From NCBI GenBank assembly GCA_940337035.1, contig CALNHX010001912.1, positions 117,501 to 181,500 on the forward strand: 64,000 nt of DNA, written 5' to 3'. The stretch is from Agriotes lineatus (lineage: Eukaryota; Arthropoda; Insecta; Coleoptera; Elateridae). Both the position numbers and the translations under genes were made by a program. Under the pieces are notes generated by a model. The model saw nothing but the letters and a program-made list of their open reading frames with translations. It was not told the origin of the DNA and searched no databases. Shown here piece after piece: positions 56,001 to 64,000 of this stretch. Numbering within the stretch: the stretch's first letter is position 1; each line of letters begins with the position of its first letter.

Positions 56001-56590
56001 CAGGAGAATTCAGTAATGTTTTTTTTTCAATGTGAATAATAATTTATGTAACTAGAGTAGATATGGTTCATATTTATGCATGTTTTTTGTTTGCATTTCG
56101 TTTCATGTCATTTGCTTAATTTTAATTATTTTACATTAATAAAATAGTTAAGTGTAGGTTAGATTTGCGCTTGATCTAGCCAATAATATCACTGTAAATT
56201 ACAAAACACCGATTCTACGCACAGCTTTGGGCTATGTAGAAAGGTTTATTTATTTTAAAAAAAAAGTGAATTTAAATTTAATGTAACAATGTCACGCTAA
56301 CATCTGCTACCGACTCATAATTTATTTTTGTTTTTGTTATGGTTTTATTATATACTTCACCTCAGGGAAATACAACCCTTTTTTATTTTCTTATTTATTA
56401 GCTCCAAAAAAGCTTTATTTTGGTTAAATGTAGTTACTTTTCATACATCTATTTATCCTAATCTTATGTGTTTTCATGATTATAATTTTGTTATATTATT
56501 TTTAAGCAGTTATGTATTTTTTTAAGCAATAAATTTACTTTACTTATTATATTTAGAACCCCTTACATTAAATGTTAGGTATATGTCAAA
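56001..56590. other. Probable 3' UTR of the LINE and AT-rich flank
   Basis: Sequence after the last LINE codons is AT-rich and ends near AATAAATTTACTTTACTTATTA at 56529-56550; the exact LINE end is not visible. Confidence 0.35.
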
Positions 56591-56599
56591 TTCTTTCTA

Positions 56600-57640
56600 A
56601 AGTCTACTACCTGCAATCTAAATGATCTTTTTAAATTTCACAGTAATATAAGGCATACGTTATTTTGAATGAATTTGCTACATCCAACATTTGATGCTCA
56701 ATTGTTTTTTGTCTATGGCAAATAATGGAAAATTAAATGTAAAACAACTTTATTAGTAATTGGTCTCTTCTCTAATAACACTGACAAGAAGCATTATCCA
56801 CTATAGTAGCAACACTTTTACCCCCAATACTAGTTCGCGCAGGTATAAACTGAACCCACGTTTGAAAATTTTTTCTGTTCATATTATTGTGGTAGTACCA
56901 ATGTTCAATTTTTGAGTCTAAAAGAAGGTCACACCGCCACAATAGCCTGCATAAAGCACTGTAAATATCTTACCTGCTGATTTCAATCTCATTATTCGTA
57001 CACCCACAATCATCTTTCTACGACATTCGTATCATGCTTCCGTGCTGGTATATCCAGGTTTCATCTAGATAAATAAAAGCCACTTCTTCCACGCTATCAG
57101 CATATTCTAAATAGTTTTTTTTAAGAATTAGAGTTTGCTTGCCAACAGATATTTTGAATCATCTAGTTTTGGAATAATTTTTTAAATATTTGTAGGTACT
57201 TCCATTGATTTCAATAGTTGGTCAAGTTTTGTGTAGCCCCCTGTGTATTTCATGTTTAATCTAGCATGGTCTAATAAATTGTGAAGAGTAAAATGCTTGT
57301 TTATTCATGGTATTTGCAAATTTTTCAGTCATTGGAATTTCAAAAATTCATTATCCAAGTAGTAATCTCTTGGCTCTGTTGAAAGATATTCCACAGTCTG
57401 AACATTAGATTTTAAATATTTATAAACCATACTGATCGAAATATAAAATATAGTCATGGGTGTTAACAATAACACAGTGTATTATAAGCCCAATTACTAA
57501 CAGAAAATATTGTTCAAACTTTTTTAATTATTTCGGTACTTGTGCCTTCGCAGCTTTTTAAATTCTTCAAGGCAGCTTCTAGCAGCTGTTCTTACTTCAT
57601 CAACATCCACGATATTACTCATTAATCGGGTATCACCAAC
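56600..57640 (-). pseudogene. DDE transposase pseudogene (IS630/Tc1-like, DDE_3 type)
   Basis: Minus strand: MSNIVDVDEVRTAARSCLEE near 57620; ARLNMKYTGGYTKLDQLLKS near 57240; the first Asp motif VAFIYLDETWIYQHGS near 57060; EHWYYHNNMNRKNFQTWVQF near 56890; and the second Asp motif SVATIVDNASCQ near 56800. Order and spacing match DDE-superfamily endonucleases of eukaryotic IS630-type elements. At least five stops or shifts. Terminal repeats were not found. Confidence 0.75.
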
Positions 57641-57649
57641 TTCAATCAA

Positions 57650-58430
57650 GCTTTACGTTGACATAAGTCGCTATCAGAAATTACTAATGTTTTTTATCTG
57701 TATTGATAAATTTTAAATTTTCCTTCATGGAACATGAAACTTTGAACATCAAAAATTACAAACTAATGTGCGGCCAAAATAAATCTAGTGTTTCGCCTAG
57801 CTCCAAAATTACTATAGATGAAAACTAGCAAAAATGGACTCTCATTTACTAAATTTGACGCCTTTAAATGTCCAGTTATTAGGTATGTCCGGCTAGGTAT
57901 AAGAGGTGTCCGTAACAAGAAGTTTTACTGTAGGTATATCTCAAACAGAAGAACAACAATAAATATGATACTGTTTCCCTCTGCTCTAAAAACAATAGAC
58001 ACTATTATGTTATAAAGAAGACTTTATTATTTTATCTTACATAGTTCATTATTGTACAGCATACTTTTTGGAACAGCTCTGAAAATGTGCAAAATATTAA
58101 CCAGCCATTACGTATTGTGAAGGCAAAATGTTTTAACCATTTAAGTACATTGCTGACTTGAGAAACTACTTATATTAATAGCCTAATTAAGCTTGTTACT
58201 GTATGAATATTAACGTCAGTGTGCATACATTTGTGCATATTATAAGAAGCATCATCATATAAACGGTGTGTGCGGTTTTACAAAGCCAGCCAAATCCTCC
58301 ATACGCAACTGTCTTTTTGGCCTATTTAAAGCACAGTACCGCTTAAATAATTAGCTTTTCGGTATTTCACTGAAAAAGTCTGAGAGTAACAGAAGTATGA
58401 TTATAAAAATAATAATTTACATAGTAAAGA
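57650..58430. other. No gene recognised
   Basis: A 65-codon frame at 57818 has no domain. Mostly AT-rich spacer, possibly including the end of the transposon above. Confidence 0.35.
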
Positions 58431-58439
58431 ATCTAACAA

Positions 58440-58643
58440 ATAAAAAATAAATAATATTTACACAATAGTAAGTACATGTTAACAAAATACGTTCTGCCGA
58501 TCATCTACAAAAGTCATCGCACGCCTACGATTGTGAAGCCCATTTTCCAAGTGCGAGCTCCTCCCCTCTGGATCTCCAATTCCCATGTTCACGTTTTACA
58601 TGCTTTCTTGGCAATTTAAATCTGAGGGGGTGGCCAGCCATTG
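58440..58643 (-). other. Possible 3' UTR of the 58.7-kb terminal exon
   Basis: After the TGA the minus strand continues GC-rich for about 130 bp and then turns AT-rich, with AATATT/ATTATTTATTTTTTATT runs near 58440-58465. No exact AATAAA is seen in that stretch, so the end is uncertain. Confidence 0.25.
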
Positions 58644-58839
58644 TCACAAGGTTTGATAGTCGTGCAAAACTCCTCCTGGACCGGGATACAGGGGCTGCCC
58701 CATATTGGGTAATGCGTAACCTAGCTGCGGTGGTACTACAGAAACTGAGGGGGCATAGGGTAGCGTTTTCTGGGTATTTTCGCCTTCACTTTCTGAGCCT
58801 GTCGATTCCGCATGCTGTTTATCCGAACTGGTTTGTCCT
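58644..58839 (-). CDS. Terminal coding exon of an unidentified gene
   Basis: On the minus strand a polypyrimidine-poor but clear acceptor (ATTTGCAG, ending at 58840) opens a 64-codon frame to TGA at 58644-58646. The peptide is rich in Ser, Glu and Pro: it begins GQTSSDKQHAESTGSESEGE, then has PQLGYALPNMGQPLYPGPGG and ends VLHDYQTL. It has no stops and a higher GC content than its surroundings. The low-complexity acidic/Pro-Gly-Tyr composition resembles the disordered tails of RNA- or DNA-binding regulators, but I do not recognise the gene. Upstream exons should lie at higher coordinates; I could not find them before the window ends. The alternative is a chance ORF. Confidence 0.5.
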
Positions 58840-59072
58840 CTGCAAATAAAACAAGTGTTAGAAGTTAGATACTACTACTGAAATTACAGTAAGAACAAAT
58901 TTAAAATGTCAATGTTACATACAAAATCAGCTGTGATCTGTAATTATTTTACAAATATTTTAAATTATTATACCAATGTTTTTTTTAGAATCAGTAATTA
59001 TACTAACAAACCGGAATCCCACAATGTGACAATTAAAAGTAATAAAATAATTATTCTTCAACTTTGTTTCTA

Positions 59073-59625
59073 CAGGGACCGGCAGAAAAACCGGACGGTT
59101 TTGAAATGGTTTTTACGTTTTTCCTATTTGAGGTTGGCGGCGTAGAAAAAGACAATTGGTTGCTTCAATCTACGCCATTTAATTTAGTGACAGCTAAAAT
59201 GCAGCAGTGGAACCCAAGCCACCGTGCTTTCGCAGTAGAAACCTACTTTAAAACTGGTGATTCTGTAGTCAATACTCAGCGATTGTTCCGAAGACAGTTC
59301 AATATCGGTCGTCATGGTGCTATACCCAGCCGAAATACAATAATGCGCTGGGTCAGAAATTTTAGGCAAACATCTTTGGCTGCTATGAGAAATTTCCGAA
59401 CACGGCTGCAGCACTGTGTCAGAAATGGTGGTCGTCACTTATCAGACATAATTTTCAAATAAAGTAAATATTGTTGTTGTAATTTTGTAATTTTTGCAAT
59501 TAAAGATATATTTTAGTAAATGGCAATTCTTTTTCTCTCATTTTTCGTAATATAAATGTATGTTGTTGTAATTTTGTAATTTTTGCAACCATTTCAAAAC
59601 CGTCCGGTTTTTCTGCCGGTCCCTG
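59073..59625 (+). mobile_element. TA-target element, 553 bp, with perfect 39-bp inverted ends
   Basis: CAGGGACCGGCAGAAAAACC at 59073 continues to 59111 and is matched base for base by the complement at 59587-59625. TA flanks at 59071-59072 and 59626-59627. Inside are an intact 87-codon ORF (next entry) and a 28-bp direct duplication (TTGTTGTAATTTTGTAATTT at 59472 and 59563). Perfect arms point to recent movement. Confidence 0.92.
59199..59462 (+). CDS. 87-residue fusion of transposase N-terminus (DUF4817-type HTH) and C-terminus
   Basis: Begins MQQWNPSHRAFAVETYFKTG and includes QFNIGRHGAIPSRNTIMRWV, the DUF4817 helix-turn-helix found at the start of many insect Tc1/mariner-like transposases. 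After about residue 64 it switches to MRNFRTRLQHCVRNGGRHLS and ends DIIFK, which looks like the extreme C-terminus of the same transposases. The whole catalytic DDE core is missing, by an in-frame deletion. An earlier in-frame ATG at 59064 lies outside the element; I start at 59199, where homology begins. If expressed it would be a DNA-binding domain without nuclease; a repressor role is speculation. Confidence 0.75.
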   Translation: MQQWNPSHRAFAVETYFKTGDSVVNTQRLFRRQFNIGRHGAIPSRNTIMRWVRNFRQTSLAAMRNFRTRLQHCVRNGGRHLSDIIFK

Positions 59626-59627
59626 TA

Positions 59628-60470
59628 CATAAATCTCTAAGTAAGTTCTGGCATCTTACTACCACGAGTTTTTGAATAATTTTCCTTGGAAAAGCTACAT
59701 AAAAATTTAAATTTTGAGGAGCAATTTGTTGTATAATCAGTTATCTAAATAAATGGTTTAGTAATTTTTCATTGTATTTGCAACCCTTCCTCGGTTTGAA
59801 ATTTAAAATAATCTTGAAGTATTGTTTTTACATTTACAAAATAATTTTATTGTGTGAAAAACTAAATGCACCAACTGAAAGATTACATAATGCTGGTTAA
59901 AAAAACTTATGTCACATTAACTTTAAATGCAACCGTAACATGGTAATCATACTTCTGAACTTTTAATAATTCCAAAAAAAAAGACGTTCAAAGTAGTGCT
60001 AGTAAGTAGTCTATCATGAAAATGTAACATGTAAAGTAAACCTGGGTAAGTGCAACCTGTTGCAAAACTTGCTTATTGTTGTTACAGAGCGTCATCTTTT
60101 GACAGTTGGTACTGTAACAATATCTAACCTAGGTAAAATTTTTACCGGCTGGCTACACCCTCAACTTAATGAAGTCCGCTAGTTGTTGCAAGTACATTGA
60201 CACGATATTGCGTAATATTGTAATGAACGGTAGAAATTTGCTTCTATTGAAAACTTGTATTTACAGTTTTCATTGCACTTTTCGGTAAATACTTCATCAA
60301 ATGTTTTATTTAGTACCAAATATCACTAATTTTTCTGACCAGTTTTTTTAAATTTTGTGGTTTACACTTGCCACAGGAAAGATTCCCACTGGAGAAGTGT
60401 TATACTTGCCCTAGCAGAAAAGTTTTACTAATTACACTATCCCGTTGTTTTTAAAATATGGTTTGAAATA
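59628..60470. other. AT-rich spacer, no gene
   Basis: No motif, splice structure or terminal repeat found. Confidence 0.4.
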
Positions 60471-60477
60471 ATATTCG

Positions 60478-61315
60478 TAAGAACGGATTCCGGGTGATGA
60501 CTGGTACTTCATGAGCTTGATGAATATTCCTCGTTTTACTTCATGAGATTTAAAAAGGTATTCAAAGGACATATCCAAAATACCCCAGGCCTCACAAATA
60601 TACAGTATTGATGAAACCAGTTTCTGCCTCCATCTATTTTGGGTAAAAGCAGTTGGAGAAATGCATAAAGTAGTCAGTCCACAGGACAATAAGTAGTCCT
60701 GGATGAGAGAATTAGCACTGTACTCCTTGGTGGAAATACTGCAGGTGAAAAGCTTCGACTGTCAGTGATGTCTAAGACGAAAAACATTTGGCACAGTTGG
60801 ATTTCAAAGGAGAAATACCCTGGAATGGCTTATTCAGTAACTAAAAATGGATAGATGGAGTCAGATTTTTTAAAATTATTTGGAAAACTGTTTGAAAAAT
60901 ATTGGCAGCAAAAGGCCAGTAATATTAATCTATGATGGCAACAATTCCCCCATTAGTATTGCTCTAATAGAAAAAGCAATAGCTAATGATGTGGTTATTG
61001 TAAAGCTTCTACCCCATTCCAGCTCATCTACTACAGCCGCTTGATTTATGTGCTTCGATTCTTAAAAATGGCATGGGAGCTGATAAAACATCAACTCATT
61101 CGGATACTTCACTAATACAATCAACCAGTTTTGAGCAAACTAATTTACCTTTTAATAATACCAAACGTTTTGAATTTTTGTTTTTAGAACAGTTCAAACA
61201 GACCGAATACATTTAACATGGGACGGAAAAAAATACATACAGCAACTAAAGTTATTGCATCTTTGGAGGTTGTTGCTAAATTGAAGTGGCAAGCAAATCA
61301 GTTAATAGAGTCGAC
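60478..61315 (+). pseudogene. pogo/Tigger-like DDE transposase pseudogene
   Basis: GDDWYFMSLMNIPRFTS near 60495 matches the end of the CENP-B-type DNA-binding region. YSIDETSFCLHLF (60600) holds the first catalytic Asp; LLGGNTAGEKL-like sequence follows near 60725; KRPVILIYDGNNSPISIALI (60910) holds the second Asp; EKAIANDVVIVKLLPHSSS follows (60972). A tail MGRKKIHTATKVIASLEVVA lies at 61219. Many stops and frameshifts. It belongs to the Tc1/mariner superfamily with TA targets; its ends were not identified. Confidence 0.78.
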
Positions 61316-61319
61316 AACA

Positions 61320-63540
61320 TGAAACAATTTTTTGGCTTCGCTTAATTGTTTCGCCAGTTATCCAATTATTTCAGGCCTAACCTGTATATTTTTATTTGAA
61401 TTATAAATCCCTCGCATTTCAAATACTTAAATTTTCCAAAGCAGCTTATTTTGTACCTGGATCAAGTTCCTTTCGTTTGCGAGATGCACTTTTGACCCGT
61501 GCTATCTGTTATCACAGGCCGTTGTAATGCGAGCTTTCCTTTGGAAACGATTTTTTCGTCCGAGGCACTTGCTGTTCTCGCCTGGGCCCACCGTCACCGG
61601 CGCGGCTAAGGTTTGTTTGTTTAAGTCAAATTACGTGCGCTCGATCAATTTTTCTGAGCATTGTGTTTCCAAGGGCTGATTATGATCAGGTACGATTGAG
61701 ATTTTCTGCTTAGTTTTCTTGTATTAATTGTATTCCCTTTAGCTCTTAAATAATAGTTTAAACCGAAGAATTTAATCTGGGACGCAAGGCCGCCGTTCTG
61801 CTTTGATTTTCGACACCGGCTAATGTCCAGCCTAACTGCTGCAATCTGGGAAGTGATTCTGCTTCGATTGCGGGCCCATTCAAGGTGCTGTGACCATTTG
61901 GTATAGCAACCCCTGACCAGTGTATCCCGTCAACAATTAGTGGGTGCTGGAAACTCCAGGTTAGTGCCGCCCTTGGTGGTAATTTACTGTATTGAAAGCA
62001 GATGGTTTCCCCGGCCTGCAAGTTAATTTTGGATCGGCTATTCCACGATTATTCGACGTCAAATTATATTCGATACCTGGAATTTGCATTCCAAAAACAT
62101 CAATTGTTAAAATTGGCATCTACGATTACCATTATTATCAACCTGTAAAGCTCATTTTCACACATGCTTTAGGTTTTTAATATTTAACCTTTTATGCATA
62201 TATTTAATAATTATGGTTTTGGTGTGTAATTGAAACTTTTGTAAAAGGAGCATTCACGCCTTTTGAACTCAATAGCCTGAGCAGGAGGGTTTAATGATAT
62301 GAGAGTGATAAGCTTATCCCTTGATTAAATTTGAGGTCACTTATTAACCCGAAAATGGTTTTTGATCTTTATGCGTGTCGCGACCTTCAGTTATTTGCAC
62401 ATTTTTTTATTAATATCACATTGGTTATAACCGAATTATTTTAACTATTCATTATTGAATTACAATTGTTGACTCTACAAGACTATTTTTTTAATTATTA
62501 AATAAACGCTAGTCACTTGTAGTTTATCCTTTATTATTTAAATCGTTTGATTTCTGGCGCCCATTTCTTTTTTGAAGATATTGCATGGATACAGCTGATG
62601 ATTTGAATCCACGACCATATCGCCGAAATTGAGTTAGCTCGGACATCGCGGTAAGTAAAGATTTTTCAGAGCTTCCGTGTTGTAGAAACTATAGGGGGGT
62701 TGATCTGCGAGATTTTTTACTACCATCGATTAGTTTAATTAATCAATCGCAGGTCGGCTTCTTTATCGTTTCAAACAGACCTGAAAGAGGTTTGAAAGAT
62801 GAGAAACCAAGAAGTGTATGAAAAACAAGGGACAGATAAAGAAGGTGCGGAAGAGTTGGCATCAGATTAATCTGATGTAAAACTTACAATGTAGTAGCGA
62901 ATTTCTGTGCAGAAATGGACTAACACTGAAAATCTTACAATTCACACAGCGTGCAAATTCAACAGTATTTTTTCAACTAAATGTATTTTTTTAAACTAAT
63001 GTCTTATTTGTTCTACTATTTTTAGCAAAATATGCTTGAGGCTTAATATTTAAATTTCAGTATCTTTGGTGGTTAAGAAATGAAGTTAAAACATGGAAAA
63101 GTGGAACTATTGAAATTATGGGTCGCTCTTACACCGTTTTACCTTATTTTTGTGTCTTTTATCAACTTTTAATAGAAAGTGTTCACCACTCTTTGCTGCT
63201 TACAGATTCAAAAGTTGCACAGCTTGAAATTCAAATATTCTATAACGCCGCAAATCTATATAAACATATAGTGAAAAAGTTATTCCAAACAACGAAGTTA
63301 GGTTTCCCATTCATTTTAAATGTAAAATTGTGAGAGTAAAAGAAAGAAAAAATTCTAAAGAAGGATATTATCCCGGACCCCTTTATCAATTTAAAAACAA
63401 AGTATTTAAGTACAGTTACAATAATGCCAATTGCATTTCATTAAGTTTTTTTAGGTTTCAAAAACAATTGGTGAAGTCTACAAGTTTACTATTACCATGT
63501 ATGTTTGGGTATTATACTGTTAATATACAACGTCTGGTAG
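61320..63540. other. No gene recognised; GC-richer patch at 61480-62045
   Basis: The patch has an 87-codon minus-strand frame (61758-62021; WTLAGVENQSRTAALRPRLN) behind an acceptor-like AACTTGCAG, but no domain and no matching exon. The rest is AT-rich with only short frames. Confidence 0.35.
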
Positions 63541-63541
63541 G

Positions 63542-64000
63542 CAAGGTTGACCTGATTTAAATCATTTGATTCAAATCACGATTAAAATCAATATTTAAAT
63601 CAAACCATTTCATTTAAGAAAGCATTGATTTAAATCAAAGTTCTTACATTTTGGCAAATTAAAAATTACACAAGGGAACTGACTTTCAAACATAGCAAAT
63701 TAGCCAAAGCTTTAACAGATAACACCATGAGCAGTAACAATACGAGTATAATATTACTAAATGCTAAAGCTGCTTTAATTTTAAAAATACCTACATCCTG
63801 AAACGTAAAAATAAGGAGCACTACAAAAGTTAGAGATTATTGTGAAATACTTAATGAAAGAAGATTAATGTACTTTGATTGTTTTATTTTCACATATAAT
63901 CTCATAAGAGCATTAATTCTTTCCGAAAATTCTTTTGAGTGCGTTCCAACAACGTCGTATTAATTTGCCCAGCGGAAGCGAATGCCAATTCGGTAAGAAA
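63542..64000. mobile_element. Probable hAT-like element end, runs past the window
   Basis: CAAGGTTGACC followed by a cluster of GATTTAAATCA and TTTGATT(T/C)AAATCA palindromes (63550-63640) is a terminus pattern I associate with insect hAT-type elements. The other end is outside the window, so it is unproven. Confidence 0.4.

Overview
The window looks like nuclear DNA from an arthropod, most likely an insect. It is AT-rich, has short spliced introns with GT-AG borders, and carries an insect-style mix of decayed LINEs, Tc1/mariner, hAT, piggyBac and Helitron elements. I cannot name the species; a beetle-like genome is a guess from the repeat types. Most of the 64 kb is transposon debris. Only two loci look like intact host genes, and one terminal exon belongs to a third gene that lies mainly outside or is not recognised.

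Layout. 0.7-2.0 kb: three local tandem duplications (units of about 92, 136 and 135 bp). 2.0-4.05 kb: the 5' part of a minus-strand LINE (endonuclease and start of reverse transcriptase). 5.2-7.8 kb: a hAT-type element with 12-bp inverted ends and 8-bp target duplications, itself apparently a nest of other repeats. 8.06-20.97 kb: a five-exon gene for a 290-residue CRAL-TRIO lipid-binding protein; its 10.6-kb first intron is packed with MITEs, a 5S-derived SINE, a mariner remnant and a decayed LINE. 21.8-23.0 kb: two foldback elements, one split by a TA-target element. 23.2-26.9 kb: a plus-strand LINE pseudogene. 27.2-28.0 kb: an rve-integrase pseudogene. 30.7-34.1 kb: Helitron helicase fragments plus a minisatellite. 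35.4-37.0 kb: possible exons of an unknown gene among hairpin elements. 38.07-41.30 kb: a Helitron with both termini, split by a hAT element. 41.90-43.19 kb: a full-length but broken mariner. 48.1-50.0 kb: a C2H2 zinc-finger gene with 11 fingers and a recently cut-off finger array. 50.5-51.1 kb: a piggyBac-type MITE. 51.2 kb: a second 5S-like sequence. 52.0-56.0 kb: a plus-strand LINE split cleanly by a 1.48-kb TA-target element. 56.6-57.6 kb: a DDE transposase pseudogene. 58.64-58.84 kb: a minus-strand terminal exon. 59.07-59.63 kb: a deletion-derived element with perfect 39-bp inverted ends and an intact 87-residue fusion ORF. 60.5-61.3 kb: a pogo/Tigger transposase pseudogene. 63.5 kb to the end: a probable hAT end.

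The genes do not form an operon or pathway. The main story is layered transposition. In several places an empty-site paralogue or an uninterrupted reading frame fixes both the boundaries and the order of insertion. I found no convincing new functional system; the best leads are the TAGTC/TA-target element family, the fusion ORF with perfect terminal repeats, the truncated zinc-finger array and the hAT sitting about 240 bp upstream of the CRAL-TRIO start codon.
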